This document shows positions 21,301 to 30,767 of a stretch of DNA of 64,000 nt, piece by piece. The DNA comes from Gilliamella apicola. Its GTDB lineage: Bacteria > Pseudomonadota > Gammaproteobacteria > Enterobacterales > Orbaceae. The notes under the pieces are model-generated. The model worked only from the letters and a program-made list of their open reading frames with translations. It was not told the DNA's origin and did not search any database. The DNA lies in contig NZ_QGLP01000005.1 of assembly GCF_003202915.1 (NCBI RefSeq), positions 186,001-250,000 on the forward strand, read 5' to 3'. The position numbers were made by a program, and so were the translations under genes. Position 1 is the stretch's first letter, and each line of letters starts with the position of its first letter.

Positions 21301-22225
21301 GTAAAATTTCGGTATGCTTGAGCTCTAATTTTTTTAATGTTTCAGCCAGATCACGTATTTCTCGCTCTCCAGTTAGAAAAATTAAAATATCCCCAGCACT
21401 TTCAGCTGATAATTCATCGATTGCATCAATAATAGGTTGAAAATCATTATTTTTATCGTTTTCAGAATCCTCAGTAAAAATAGTTGGGCGGTATCTAACT
21501 TCAACAGGATAAGTTCTCCCAGACACTTCAATAATAGGCGCCTGATTAAAATGGTTTGAAAAACGTTCAACATCAATTGTCGCTGAAGTTATAATGACCT
21601 TTAAATCAGGGCGTTTAGGTAATAATTGTTTCAAATAACCTAAAATAAAATCGATATTTAAACTACGTTCATGAGCTTCATCAATAATAATCGTATCATA
21701 TTGAAGTAATAATCTATCCTGCTGAATTTCTGCTAATAAAATCCCGTCAGTCATAAGTTTAACTAAGGTAGTTTCACTGATATGATCTGAAAATCTAACT
21801 TTATAACCTACTAATTGCCCTATTTCTGTATTTAATTCTTCTGCTATACGATTTGCAACCGAGCGAGCAGCTAGTCTTCTCGGTTGGGTATGACCAATGA
21901 GACCTTTGACCCCTAAACCTAATTCTAAGCATATTTTAGGTATTTGCGTGGTCTTTCCTGAACCAGTTTCTCCGGCAATAATCACAACTTGATTATTTTT
22001 TATTGCTTCGGATATCGTCTGTTTTTTATCGACTACAGGTAAATTATCAGGAAAATTAATGTGATTAGGTAACGATTTTAATCGGTCATGATAATGTTCA
22101 ACAGCTTGATTAATAGCTGATTGAATATCGTTAAAATTTGGTATTTTATTTGAAAGCTTTCTTATTTTGTATTTATCTAAGAAAGTCATTGATTCTAAAG
22201 ATTTAATTTGCTGTTGAGTTAACAT
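18356..22225 (-). CDS. hrpA: ATP-dependent RNA helicase HrpA
   Basis: 1289 aa (E. coli 1300). DEAH-box helicase motifs: GETGSGKTTQ at 85-94, QPRRLAARSVANR at about 114-126, DEAH at 182-185, SAT near 220 and QRKGRCGRTSDG near 375. HA2 and OB-fold domains follow, then the long C-terminal DUF3418 region specific to HrpA. HrpA unwinds RNA and in E. coli resolves stalled or collided ribosomes. The gene is convergent with ydgH and divergent from hslJ. Confidence 0.97.
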   Translation of the reverse strand: MLTQQQIKSLESMTFLDKYKIRKLSNKIPNFNDIQSAINQAVEHYHDRLKSLPNHINFPDNLPVVDKKQTISEAIKNNQVVIIAGETGSGKTTQIPKICLELGLGVKGLIGHTQPRRLAARSVANRIAEELNTEIGQLVGYKVRFSDHISETTLVKLMTDGILLAEIQQDRLLLQYDTIIIDEAHERSLNIDFILGYLKQLLPKRPDLKVIITSATIDVERFSNHFNQAPIIEVSGRTYPVEVRYRPTIFTEDSENDKNNDFQPIIDAIDELSAESAGDILIFLTGEREIRDLAETLKKLELKHTEILPLYARLSATEQNRIFQSHTARRIVLATNVAETSLTVPGIKYVIDPGLARISRYSYRTKVQRLPIEPISQASANQRKGRCGRTSDGICIRLYDEQDFLSRPEFTEPEILRTNLASVILQMTSLGLGDITAFPFVESPDSRYIRDGVRLLEELGAIYTKHHHYHLTEIGRILSQLPIDPRLARMLVEARRLGCIKEIMIITAALSIQDPRERPFDKQQASDEKHRRFADKESDFISLINLWNYVASQQAELSGNQFRRLCQKEYLNYLRIREWQDVYTQIRQTVKQLAFPINSQLADYRSLHTALLSGLLSHVGMKEIEKHEYIGARNIKFSIFPNSAIFKNQPKWCIASELVETSRLWGRTAAKIEAEWIEPIAKHLVKYSYSEPRWSKKQGTTIANEKVTLFGLPILASRIINYSKIDPILSRSLFIRHALVEGDWLTNHIFYKQNQNLINEVEDLEHKSRRQDILIDDDDLYDFYDKRIDKSIISAKHFDTWWKNKKKVDPDFLNVEKNMLIKQSAQPVKLNDYPDFWYQDNLKLPLTYQFDIGNSRDGVTISIPLNVLNQIKNKGFDWQVPGFRYDLIIALIKSLPKSLRKSLVPAPNYADAFLSRVNSTEHPLLEALENEFRKMTGVRIKSTDWQLDQIPNYLKMNFSIVDHHHEIAYGKDLMKLKEQLKSEVQKALSSLTQKKSLQIEQSNITDWDFGVLPSIYEEKQNNYTVKAYPAIIDNQNSVSIKLVDSIEEQRRLTMLGIRRLLILNIPSPIKYLHEKLPNKSKLGLYFNSFGTVLNLIDDCIACGIDHLIKKNNQKVHNQEQFQQLLTYTKNHINETVVDIAKQVESILTLHFNINKKLKGRVDLSLAFALSDIKQQVSELIYKGFVAKTGYDKLHDIYRYLSAIEKRLEKLSINIAKDRQAMSVIEDVKNEYQNWVNSLPENQKTLGKVTNIRWMIEELRVNLFAQQLGTPFPISAKRVKQQIEMVSSEL

Positions 22226-22298
22226 AAAAGTAAAATAATCGTATCCAATTTTTAATTGAATTCATTATAACAAATTTAACCTTCTATTAGGAATTAAG

Positions 22299-22718
22299 AT
22301 GAAAAAGACTTTACTATTAGCTGTACTACTTATTGGAACTCTAATAATGACAGGTTGTGATCAATCCAACAAGGTTAAAGCAGAAGATTTGCTGCACCAT
22401 CGCTTTGTGTTAATTAAAGCTAATGGTCAAGATATTTCACCTGATAAACATGCAGAACTTGAGTTTGGTGAAAACCTAAACATTTCAGGACAAATGTGTA
22501 ATTATTTTACAACCAAAGTAACATTAATAAATGATACGATTATAAGTCCTACATTAAATATAACACACATGGTTTGTGAAGATAACCAATTGGATAAATT
22601 AGATACTATTATTACTCAATTAATTCAAAATGGTGCATCAGTTATTTTGAACAACGAACAATTAACATTAAAAAATAAAGATAATGAATTAATTTACCAA
22701 CTTAAGGATCTGATGTAA
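22299..22718 (+). CDS. hslJ: META-domain lipoprotein HslJ
   Basis: 139 aa lipoprotein precursor with the lipobox MTGC (cysteine at residue 20). One META domain carries HHRFVLIKANGQDI, ISGQMCNYF and a paired cysteine in HMVCEDNQLD, as in E. coli HslJ. That protein is heat-inducible and linked to novobiocin resistance by an unclear mechanism. The mature protein should be anchored in the outer membrane. TTAGGAATT precedes the ATG. Confidence 0.9.
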   Translation: MKKTLLLAVLLIGTLIMTGCDQSNKVKAEDLLHHRFVLIKANGQDISPDKHAELEFGENLNISGQMCNYFTTKVTLINDTIISPTLNITHMVCEDNQLDKLDTIITQLIQNGASVILNNEQLTLKNKDNELIYQLKDLM

Positions 22719-22877
22719 TTTGATTGAATATCTTTTATAACTTCTAAGCTGAAATTGTATACAAGAATGAAATTCTACTTTTTCTTAAGCAAATGATGTT
22801 TAGTTTTTTGATAAAAAACTTTATTTAAAATGTCGATAAGACTATAATATAAAAAGTTTTAAGGATACCGTTTTTTG

Positions 22878-22997
22878 ATGAAATTAATTAATTCTTTAAA
22901 TATGGTTTTTTATAAGAGTAACTTAAAGAAGTTACTCTTCCCCTTTTTATACCAATGCATTAGCATTGGTTTTTTTTGTTTAAATATTTTTAATTAA
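22878..22997 (+). CDS. Possible 39-aa leader ORF ahead of pykF
   Basis: The ORF begins MKLINSLNMVFYKSN and ends CLNIFN, and is hydrophobic and Leu/Phe-rich. AAGGA lies at 22861-22865, 12 bases before the ATG. The ORF spans both terminator hairpins, so a translating ribosome could disrupt them. It may equally be a chance frame across an RNA leader. No homologue is recognised. Confidence 0.35.
   Translation: MKLINSLNMVFYKSNLKKLLFPFLYQCISIGFFCLNIFN
22914..22945 (+). terminator. First hairpin of the pykF leader
   Basis: AAGAGTAACTT (22914-22924) pairs perfectly with AAGTTACTCTT (22929-22939) around AAAG, followed by CCCCTTTTTAT. The 11-bp stem is followed by an interrupted T tract. Confidence 0.75.
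22951..22977 (+). terminator. Second terminator hairpin of the pykF leader
   Basis: ACCAATGC (22951-22958) pairs with GCATTGGT (22963-22970) around ATTA, followed by seven or more T. This is a strong intrinsic terminator 71 bases before the pykF start. Confidence 0.88.
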
Positions 22998-23048
22998 AAC
23001 CATTTATTCAAATTTGTACATTAACTTTAACAACTAGTAGATAATATT

Positions 23049-24461
23049 ATGAAAAAGACAAAAATTGTTTGTACTATAGGTCCAAAATCCGAATCAAAAG
23101 AGATGTTAACAAAATTATTAAATGCAGGCATGAATGTAATGCGTTTAAACTTCTCTCATGGTGATTTTGAAGAGCATGGTAATCGAATTAAAAACTTACG
23201 TGAAGTAATGCAAGAAACTGGCTTGAAAGCAGCCATTATGCTGGATACCAAAGGGCCTGAAATCCGAACTATTAAGCTTGAAGGTGGTAATGATGTATCA
23301 CTAGTAGCGGGTCAAACTTTCACTTTTACTACAGATGAAAATGTAGTTGGTAACTCAGAACGTGTAGCAGTTACTTATAAAGGTTTCGCTCAAGATCTAA
23401 AACCAGGTAACCGAGTGTTGGTGGATGATGGCTTAATCGCTATGGATGTTCAAGAAATCAAAGGTAACGAAGTTATTTGTAAAGTATTGAATAACGGTGA
23501 CCTTGGTGAAAACAAAGGTATTAACTTACCTGGCGTTTCAATTAAATTACCTGCACTTGCTGAAAAAGATAAAAATGATTTAATTTTTGGTTGTGAGCAA
23601 GGCGTTGACTTTATTGCAGCATCATTTATCCGTAAACGTTCTGACGTAGAAGATATTCGTGCTCATCTTAAAGCTCACGGCGGTGAAGAAATTAAAATCA
23701 TCTCTAAAATCGAAAACCAAGAAGGTTTAGATAATTTTGATGAAATTCTTGAAGCATCTGACGGTATCATGGTTGCTCGTGGTGACTTAGGTGTAGAAAT
23801 CGCGGTTGAAGAAGTTATTTTTGCTCAAAAAATGATGATCAAAAAATGTAACAAAGCGTCAAAACCAGTTATTACGGCAACGCAAATGTTAGATTCAATG
23901 ATCAAAAATCCACGCCCTACTCGTGCTGAAGCGGGTGATGTTGCTAATGCGATCATTGATGGTACAGATGCAGTTATGTTATCTGGTGAAAGTGCTAAAG
24001 GTAAATATCCATTTGAAGCAGTTAGCGTGATGGCGACTATTTGTAAACGTACTGATGGCACTATTCCAGCTAAATTAGAGTTAACAACTAAAGAAGAAAC
24101 ATTACGTATTACTGCTGCTGTATGTTGTGGTGCTGTGGAAATCGCAGAACGATTAAATGTTCCATTAATAGTTGTTGCAACTCGTAGTGGTAAATCAGCT
24201 CGTGAACTTCGCCATTATTTCCCAACGGCTCGTATTTTGGCGCTATCTTCAAGCCAAAAAACTGTTAATCAATTAGCATTATCTAAAGGTGTTGAACCTA
24301 TTTTAATTGATGCAATTAATTCAACAGACGATTTCTACCGTTTAGGTAAAGAAATGGCAGTTAAAATTTGTAATGTTAAACAAGGTGATACTATAGTTAT
24401 GGTATCAGGTGCATTAGTTCCAAGTGGAACAACTAACACAACTTCTGTTCATCGCATCTAA
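23049..24461 (+). CDS. pykF: Pyruvate kinase I
   Basis: 470 aa, the E. coli PykF length. The start [16 protein letters not shown] and the active-site stretch [10 protein letters not shown] (catalytic Lys near 220) are typical, as are [20 protein letters not shown] and the C-terminal allosteric domain with [19 protein letters not shown]. The form is more similar to PykF than to PykA. It converts PEP and ADP to pyruvate and ATP, the last step of glycolysis. The leader with two terminator hairpins is unusual for this gene. Confidence 0.97.
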   Translation: MKKTKIVCTIGPKSESKEMLTKLLNAGMNVMRLNFSHGDFEEHGNRIKNLREVMQETGLKAAIMLDTKGPEIRTIKLEGGNDVSLVAGQTFTFTTDENVVGNSERVAVTYKGFAQDLKPGNRVLVDDGLIAMDVQEIKGNEVICKVLNNGDLGENKGINLPGVSIKLPALAEKDKNDLIFGCEQGVDFIAASFIRKRSDVEDIRAHLKAHGGEEIKIISKIENQEGLDNFDEILEASDGIMVARGDLGVEIAVEEVIFAQKMMIKKCNKASKPVITATQMLDSMIKNPRPTRAEAGDVANAIIDGTDAVMLSGESAKGKYPFEAVSVMATICKRTDGTIPAKLELTTKEETLRITAAVCCGAVEIAERLNVPLIVVATRSGKSARELRHYFPTARILALSSSQKTVNQLALSKGVEPILIDAINSTDDFYRLGKEMAVKICNVKQGDTIVMVSGALVPSGTTNTTSVHRI

Positions 24462-24490
24462 CCATTTTTAATTTTGTTTAAATGAATGAT

Positions 24491-24521
24491 AAAAAGCTAG
24501 CTATATGCTAGCTTTTTTTTT
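24491..24521 (+). terminator. Terminator after pykF
   Basis: AAAAAGCTAGC at 24491-24501, loop TATAT, GCTAGC at 24507-24512, then nine T. Confidence 0.92.
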
Positions 24522-24574
24522 AACTTCCGCTATTCTGTTATATATGAAATTAGTGGAATGGACATAATAAAAAA

Positions 24575-26632
24575 ATGATAATAGAAAAAATATATTTACC
24601 CAAAGAGCTAAGTTGGTTGTCATTTAATCAACGGGTATTACAAGAGGCTGCAGATGAAAGTAATCCTCTTATAGAAAGAATCCGTTTTTTAGGCATCTAC
24701 TCAAGCAATCTTGATGAATTTTATAAAGTCCAATTTGCAAATTTAAAAAAATATGTCCTTATTGAGCAAGAACAGGCTCAATCTACCTCAAATGCTAAAC
24801 ATTTATTACGGCAGGTTACTCAAAAAGTCATTCAACTTGAATTACAGTTTGATCAGCTCTATAACGAGCTATTATTAGAAATGGCAAGGAATCAGATTTT
24901 CTTAATAAATGAAAGGCAACTTACCACTTACCAAGAAACTTGGATAAAAAACTATTATAAACAAAATTTGAGGCAGTACATCACCCCTATTCTTTTAGAT
25001 AGTCATACTGAATTAATCCAGTTTTTAAAAGATGATCATGCTTATTTAGCCGTTGAAATTATTTGTAAAGATAAAATTAGTTATGCATTACTCGAACTAC
25101 CCACCGATAATGCTCCGCGTTTTGTGCTGTTGCCATCAGAAGTTTCCACCAAAAATAAATCAATCATCTTTTTAGATAACATTTTGCGTTATTGTTTAGC
25201 GGATATTTTTAAAGTTTTTTTTGATGCTGTAGAATTAAATGCTTATTCGATTAATATCAACCGTGATGCTGAATATGAATTAAACACTGAACTTGATAGT
25301 TTACTTGAACTCATGTCTCAAGGTTTAAAACAACGATTAACGGCACAACCGGTACGCTTCACTTATCAAAAAGATATGCCTAAAGCATTATTTGAATTAT
25401 TGATAAATAAATTAAGATTAACCGAACAAGATGCCATGCCCGGAGGACGTTATCCTAACTTCAAAGATTTAGCTAATTTTCCAGATCTTGGTGTTAAAAA
25501 CTTACTTAATAAACATTTACCTAGTCTTGCTTATAATCGATTCAAAAAATTCCGCAATGCTTTTGCAACCATCAAAGATCGTGATGTATTGCTCTATTAT
25601 CCTTACTATTCATTTGGTCATGTGCTTGAGATTATGCGACAAGCATCGTTTGATCCTGCTGTCACTCATATTCGTATGAATATTTATCGAGTTGCTAAAG
25701 ATTCTCGCTTTATTCATGCAGCAATAAATGCCGCCAACAATGGTAAAAAAGTCACAGTAGTAGTTGAACTACAAGCTCGATTTGATGAAGAAGCAAATAT
25801 AAAATGGGCTAAAAGGTTAATTCGTAGTGGTATAAAAGTTATCTACTCACAACCAAAACTGAAAATTCATGCTAAATTATTCTTAATTGATCGAAAAGAA
25901 GACGATAGAATTGTTCGCTATGCCCATATAGGTTCGGGTAATTTCAACGAGAAAACAGCTCGGGTTTATACTGACTTTTCATTATTAACCGCCGATCCGG
26001 CTATTACTGATGAAGTGATCAAAGTATTTAACTTCATTGAAAATCCCTTCAAACCAGTTTCATTTAATCATCTACTCGTATCTCCGCAAAACACTCGTCA
26101 GCGTTTTTATGAATTTATTGAGCGTGAAATCAATAATGCCAAAGTGGGCAAGCCATCAGGGATCTATCTAAAACTTAATGCTATTACAGATAAAGAGATG
26201 ATAGATCAACTTTATCGAGCTTCTTGTGCCGGTGTCAAAATTAGGATGATTGTCAGAGGAACCTGTGTGCTAGTACCACAAATTCCTAATTTAAGTGAAA
26301 ATATTTATGTTACTAGTATAGTGGACCAATATTTAGAACATGCTAGAGTCTATATTTTTGAAAATGAAGGTAAAAAAGATACTTATATCTCATCGGCTGA
26401 TTGGATGCCACGTAACCTAGATAACCGAATTGAAGTGGGAGTTAAAATTTTCGATCCCATTTTAAAATCGACTATTCATGACATTTTTAATTTGCAATGT
26501 AACGATAATGTCAAAGCCAGGATTATTGACAAAGATAATACGAACAATTATGTTCAACGAGGTAATAAGAAAAAAGTAAGGGCACAACATGCCATTTATG
26601 ATTATTTAAAACATATGGAATCATCGGTCTAA
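24575..26632 (+). CDS. ppk: Polyphosphate kinase
   Basis: 685 aa (E. coli 688). It starts with the helical N domain ([18 protein letters not shown]). The PLD-like catalytic region holds the autophosphorylated histidine in [11 protein letters not shown] (about residue 431) and [17 protein letters not shown]. The C-terminal half repeats the fold. It polymerises the gamma-phosphate of ATP into inorganic polyphosphate at the membrane. The stop is 11 bases before the ppx start, giving the usual ppk-ppx operon of synthesis and degradation. Confidence 0.97.
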   Translation: MIIEKIYLPKELSWLSFNQRVLQEAADESNPLIERIRFLGIYSSNLDEFYKVQFANLKKYVLIEQEQAQSTSNAKHLLRQVTQKVIQLELQFDQLYNELLLEMARNQIFLINERQLTTYQETWIKNYYKQNLRQYITPILLDSHTELIQFLKDDHAYLAVEIICKDKISYALLELPTDNAPRFVLLPSEVSTKNKSIIFLDNILRYCLADIFKVFFDAVELNAYSININRDAEYELNTELDSLLELMSQGLKQRLTAQPVRFTYQKDMPKALFELLINKLRLTEQDAMPGGRYPNFKDLANFPDLGVKNLLNKHLPSLAYNRFKKFRNAFATIKDRDVLLYYPYYSFGHVLEIMRQASFDPAVTHIRMNIYRVAKDSRFIHAAINAANNGKKVTVVVELQARFDEEANIKWAKRLIRSGIKVIYSQPKLKIHAKLFLIDRKEDDRIVRYAHIGSGNFNEKTARVYTDFSLLTADPAITDEVIKVFNFIENPFKPVSFNHLLVSPQNTRQRFYEFIEREINNAKVGKPSGIYLKLNAITDKEMIDQLYRASCAGVKIRMIVRGTCVLVPQIPNLSENIYVTSIVDQYLEHARVYIFENEGKKDTYISSADWMPRNLDNRIEVGVKIFDPILKSTIHDIFNLQCNDNVKARIIDKDNTNNYVQRGNKKKVRAQHAIYDYLKHMESSV

Positions 26633-26643
26633 GGATTTTAAAC

Positions 26644-28167
26644 GTGAACAAATTCAATGAATATGCTGTCGTAGATTTAGGCTCTAATAGTTTTCACATG
26701 GTTATAGTCCGTAATATAGATGGGGCTAGGCAAATCATCTATAAAAATAAGAAAAATATTCATTTAGCCACCGGATTAAATGAATGTAATGAATTGAGTG
26801 AATCAAGTATTCAGCGAGGAATAGAGTGTTTAGCACTATTTGCCGAACGATTAAATGGATTTCCTCCAGAAAATGTTAGAATTGTCGCCACTTATACGCT
26901 ACGTATTGCGACCAATAGACACAAATTCTTGAATGAAGCGGCCAAAGTTTTACCTTATCCTATTGAAATAATTTCTGGGCAGGAAGAGGCACGATTGATA
27001 TATCTCGGTACAATGACCGCCGAGTCAACCAACGAAAGTGATACTAAATTTGTTATTGATATTGGTGGTGGTTCAACTGAAATAGCAATAGGTAAAGGTA
27101 ATAATCTAAAACCAATACTTGTTGCCAGTCGACCAATGGGTTGTGTAACCTATACTAAACACTATTTTCCACAAAAAAAAATCGACAAAGACTCCTTTCT
27201 ACAAGCAAAATTAGCCGCAGAACAACAAGTCGAAAATTTAATTAATATAATAAAAAAACAGAATATTACCGCTGCTTTTGGCACGTCAGGTACCATTAAA
27301 AGTATCTATAATATCTTACTTGATCTTGGGGTTAATGATGGGATTATCACCCCCAAACGATTAGATGACTTAATCAGTTATGTTTTAGAATTTAATGATT
27401 TTCATGCTATTGATTACCCATCCCTATCTGATGAAAGAAAGAATGTTTTTGTCAGTGGGCTTGCAATATTTAGTGGTGTCTTTAATGCATTAGGTTTGCA
27501 GCAACTGCAATTTAGTCCTTGTGCTTTACGTGAAGGTGTATTGTACGAACTTATCGATGGCCCAAATTACCGTGATATACGGGAAACCACCGCCGAATCA
27601 CTATCACAGCATTATAATATTGATGAACGTCATGCTAAACAAGTTGTAAAAACGGCAAAGTACTTTTTTTCTCAATGGAAAGATCAAACTTCAATGATCG
27701 TACCGCATAGTGTGGAGTCAATCTTATATTGGTCTGCTCAGTTACATGAAGTCGGTTTGAAAATAAACTTTTCCTCAATTCATAAACATTCAAGTTATAT
27801 ATTAAAAAATAGTAATTTACCCGGATTCAATGAAGAACAACAACTGTTGTTATCCACCTTAGTTCGTTATCATCGTAAATCAATTAATATTGACGAGTTC
27901 CCTTATTTTAGCTTGTTTGAATTCAAACATATTATGGCGATGTTACAAATTTTAAGGTTATCGATACTGATTAACAACCAACGCAATACTGATTTAGACT
28001 TAAATGCTTTTCAGTTAGTTTTATCCAAAGAAAAATCAACTAAAGTGACGTTAGCCATTAATAAACATTTTGTTGAAAATAATCGTTTGATTTTGTTAGA
28101 TTTAGAGCAAGAAAAAAAATATTGGAAAGCGGTTAATGATTGGAAGTTATCAATTGAAACCTTCTAA
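26644..28167 (+). CDS. ppx: Exopolyphosphatase
   Basis: 507 aa of the actin-like Ppx/GppA family: AVVDLGSNSFHMVI near residue 8, the phosphate-loop region VIDIGGGSTEIAI near 140, and a C-terminal HD-like domain. The start codon is GTG at 26644 with AAGGA at about 26631. It strips terminal phosphates from long polyphosphate chains. I favour Ppx over GppA because it directly follows ppk and has the Ppx length. Confidence 0.95.
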   Translation: MNKFNEYAVVDLGSNSFHMVIVRNIDGARQIIYKNKKNIHLATGLNECNELSESSIQRGIECLALFAERLNGFPPENVRIVATYTLRIATNRHKFLNEAAKVLPYPIEIISGQEEARLIYLGTMTAESTNESDTKFVIDIGGGSTEIAIGKGNNLKPILVASRPMGCVTYTKHYFPQKKIDKDSFLQAKLAAEQQVENLINIIKKQNITAAFGTSGTIKSIYNILLDLGVNDGIITPKRLDDLISYVLEFNDFHAIDYPSLSDERKNVFVSGLAIFSGVFNALGLQQLQFSPCALREGVLYELIDGPNYRDIRETTAESLSQHYNIDERHAKQVVKTAKYFFSQWKDQTSMIVPHSVESILYWSAQLHEVGLKINFSSIHKHSSYILKNSNLPGFNEEQQLLLSTLVRYHRKSINIDEFPYFSLFEFKHIMAMLQILRLSILINNQRNTDLDLNAFQLVLSKEKSTKVTLAINKHFVENNRLILLDLEQEKKYWKAVNDWKLSIETF

Positions 28168-28196
28168 TTTGAATTATTATTCTAACAATTAATTAA

Positions 28197-28222
28197 AAAA
28201 CCGCCATTACTTTGGCGGTTTT
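28197..28222. terminator. Bidirectional terminator between ppx and the anion transporter
   Basis: AAAACCGCC at 28197-28205 pairs with GGCGGTTTT at 28214-28222 around an 8-base loop. A and T tracts flank both sides of these convergent genes. Confidence 0.88.
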
Positions 28223-28236
28223 GGTTATCGAATATA

Positions 28237-29697
28237 TTAACCTAATCCAATAATTTTCCACCATAATATACCGATGGTAAAGACAATAATTAGGTTGACC
28301 ACACTACAAATAAATCCAACTTTCCACCAAGTTTTTACTGGTACAAAACCTTCGGCAAAAAGTAATGGGTTTCGTGCATTTGCAAATTGCGTAATTGAAC
28401 CGAAATAGTTAGTACAAATTACCAAAGCAAATATAGCTATCATTTGTGGAACACCTAATGCAATTGCAACAGATAAAAATACTGGGAACAATGCGGCAAT
28501 ATGCGCGTTACCACTTGCGAAGAAGTAATGCAAATAAACATAAGCAATGCATAAAATCACAATAACTAAAACCCAGCTACTATCACCTAAATGACCTTTT
28601 ACTGCATTTCCGATGGTATCACCCAGCCACTTAGTTACACCAAGTTTATTTACTTGACCTGCCATCATTAACAGTGCGGCAAACCAAATTAAAGTATCCC
28701 ATGCAGCTTTTTCACCTTTGATATCATCCCAGCTCAATACACCAGATAAGATTAAAATGGTTAAACCGATAAATGCGGTTGTAGTTGAATCAATACCGAA
28801 ATTTTTACCGAAAATCCAAAGTGCTAAAAGTAGAATCACGGTAGAGCCCATAATGATCTCTTTAATAGTGATTGAACCCATTTTTTTAAGTTCTTCAGCA
28901 GCTAATTTTGGCGCTTCAGGGGTTTTCTTTAACTCTGGGTTGGTTAAGAAATAAATTACTAAAGGAATAACAATAAATGAAACCAAACAAGGAACTATAG
29001 CTGCTATAAACCATTGTCCCCATCCTAAGGTGATCCCAAGAGATGAAGTGACTAATTTTGCTGCTAATAAATTTCCCGTAAAAGCAGTTAAAAACATTGC
29101 TGAAGTAATGTCATTAACGTGACTTATGGTTAACATCAAAAATGTCCCAATACGGTTTCTTGATTCATCTTTAGGGTTGGATTTAAAGTTTATCGCTAAA
29201 GCTTCTGCTATTGGATAAATAACCCCACCAGCTCGAGCTGTAGTACTCGGAATAGCTGGAGCTAAAGCCACATCGGTTACCGATAGTCCATAAGCTAGAC
29301 CTAATGTGTTCTTTCCTAGAATTTTAACTAAAAAATAAGCAATACGTTTGCTTAAACCGGTCTTGATAAATCCTCTGGCTATCATAAAGGCGATAACAAT
29401 AAGCCAAATTAAACTACTATTTAATTCAGATAAAGAAATTTTGATTGCATCCGTAGCTGTTTCAGCACCAGATGGTCTTAATACAGCAAAAACCGTAATG
29501 GCTAATAAACCAATAGCGCCAATAGGCATAATTTCGGCCACAATACAGGCGATAGTTGCAACAAATATAATACTGGTTCGCCAACCTTGTAAACTAATCC
29601 CCTCTGGTGGGGATACCAAAAGCCACAAAATTGCAGATATCCCCGCAATAATGAGAAGTGGAAGCCATTTTACTGGCGGTTTCTTTGCTATATTCAT
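28237..29697 (-). CDS. DASS-family dicarboxylate/anion transporter (CitT/YflS-like)
   Basis: 486 aa with about 12-14 hydrophobic segments. The two substrate and sodium-site signatures of the divalent anion:Na+ symporter family are present as APAIPSTTARAGG near residues 146-158 and HYFFASGNAHIAAL near 390-403. Relatives exchange citrate, tartrate, 2-oxoglutarate, malate, fumarate or succinate across the inner membrane. It is the last gene of a reverse-strand cassette after a fumarate-reductase-type flavoenzyme and its ApbE, so fumarate/succinate or malate/succinate exchange is likely. AAGGA precedes the ATG. The substrate is inferred from context. Confidence 0.92.
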   Translation of the reverse strand: MNIAKKPPVKWLPLLIIAGISAILWLLVSPPEGISLQGWRTSIIFVATIACIVAEIMPIGAIGLLAITVFAVLRPSGAETATDAIKISLSELNSSLIWLIVIAFMIARGFIKTGLSKRIAYFLVKILGKNTLGLAYGLSVTDVALAPAIPSTTARAGGVIYPIAEALAINFKSNPKDESRNRIGTFLMLTISHVNDITSAMFLTAFTGNLLAAKLVTSSLGITLGWGQWFIAAIVPCLVSFIVIPLVIYFLTNPELKKTPEAPKLAAEELKKMGSITIKEIIMGSTVILLLALWIFGKNFGIDSTTTAFIGLTILILSGVLSWDDIKGEKAAWDTLIWFAALLMMAGQVNKLGVTKWLGDTIGNAVKGHLGDSSWVLVIVILCIAYVYLHYFFASGNAHIAALFPVFLSVAIALGVPQMIAIFALVICTNYFGSITQFANARNPLLFAEGFVPVKTWWKVGFICSVVNLIIVFTIGILWWKIIGLG

Positions 29698-29774
29698 ATT
29701 TTTTTCCTTTTAATTAAAAAATTAATTTGATCAAATTCATAATGAAATGTTATAAACATATCTTATTGAAAAAA

Positions 29775-30737
29775 TTAGTTTATTTGATATGTCCCATTAA
29801 GAAGTTGAAAAGCAAAATTGTCTAGGTTTACCAATTTTATTGTTTTGTTTTTCAATAAAAAAATACCTGACAGATTGCGATGTTTTTTTAAATACTCACA
29901 TCCATTAATTGAACCAAAACCGTACAAAAGTGTTGAATAAATATCACCCTCAAGGGCGGTATCAGAAATCACCGTCACACTTTCTAATTCGTTATCCAAA
30001 GGATAACCGGTTTTAGAATCGAGAATGTGATGATAAAGATGATGATTTTGAATAAAGTAACGCTCATAAATTCCAGAAGTAACAATAGATTTATTTTTTA
30101 CTTTAATTAGACCAACTAATTCATTCTGAGTTGAGGAGAAAGGTTTTTTAAGGCCAATGTGCCAATCACCTTGGCTATCAATCGGTGATTTACCTACTGT
30201 TAACACATTCCCGCCCAAATTAATTATTGCTTGATGAATATTATTTTGTCGTAAAACTTCTTTAATAACATCAGCAATATAACCTTTAGCTATCGCACCT
30301 AGATCTATTTCCATTCCCTCTTTTTTCAAAAAGACTGAACATGACTTAGCATCAAGTTGAATATCATTAGGATCAATCAATGATCTTTTATTCACTATTT
30401 GATCGCTACTAGGTATCTGATGGCCATTAAAACCTATCTTCCAGAGTTTAACTAATGGACCAATAGCGACATTAAAACTACTGTTTGGCATTAAGCTTAT
30501 TTTGCAAGCTTGCTCTATAAGCGAATAAACAGCATGACTAATCCTTACAGGATGCTTTCCAGCAGCATTATTAATTAACATCACTTCAGATATTGGCCGA
30601 TTAACAGTCAATCTATTTTCAAGCTGATTAATGGTTTTAAACACAAGTTGAACAACGAAATCATTTGGCTCAAAAAGCATTAATGATACCGTTGTTCCCA
30701 TCATCGCTTGAGTATATTCATAACGTGAATTAACCAT
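29775..30737 (-). CDS. apbE: FAD:protein FMN transferase (ApbE)
   Basis: About 320 aa from the ATG at 30737; a TTG at 30752 would add five residues. ApbE family features: TMMGTTVSL-type start (here AMMGTTVSLML), LGAIAKGYIADVI with the catalytic motif region near 165, INLGGNVLTVGKSP and TSGIYERYF near 220. ApbE moves FMN from FAD to a Thr or Ser in a target SGAT-type motif, with Mg2+. It starts about 30 bases after a gene encoding exactly such a target. No clear signal peptide or lipobox is seen, so it should act in the cytoplasm, like its soluble partner. Confidence 0.94.
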   Translation of the reverse strand: MVNSRYEYTQAMMGTTVSLMLFEPNDFVVQLVFKTINQLENRLTVNRPISEVMLINNAAGKHPVRISHAVYSLIEQACKISLMPNSSFNVAIGPLVKLWKIGFNGHQIPSSDQIVNKRSLIDPNDIQLDAKSCSVFLKKEGMEIDLGAIAKGYIADVIKEVLRQNNIHQAIINLGGNVLTVGKSPIDSQGDWHIGLKKPFSSTQNELVGLIKVKNKSIVTSGIYERYFIQNHHLYHHILDSKTGYPLDNELESVTVISDTALEGDIYSTLLYGFGSINGCEYLKKHRNLSGIFLLKNKTIKLVNLDNFAFQLLNGTYQIN

Positions 30738-30767
30738 GTTAAATAAACTCAAGAATTATTTATCAAT

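Larger units (their letters stand above)
22719..23048 (+). other. pykF leader region
   Basis: 330 bases between hslJ and pykF. It contains a TATAAT at 22843-22848 with a weak -35 (TTTATT at 22820-22825, 17-base spacer), a 39-codon ORF (22878-22997) and two consecutive terminator-type hairpins inside that ORF. Transcription from this promoter would meet both hairpins before reaching pykF. Confidence 0.65.

Noticed and set aside
29348-29713. 121-aa plus-strand frame over the anion transporter start
   Set aside because: Antisense shadow of a clearly homologous transporter; no family features.
29720-29745. FNR-like motif before the DASS transporter (TTGATCAAATTCAT)
   Set aside because: Two mismatches in the second half-site and a location within the operon gap make it unconvincing.
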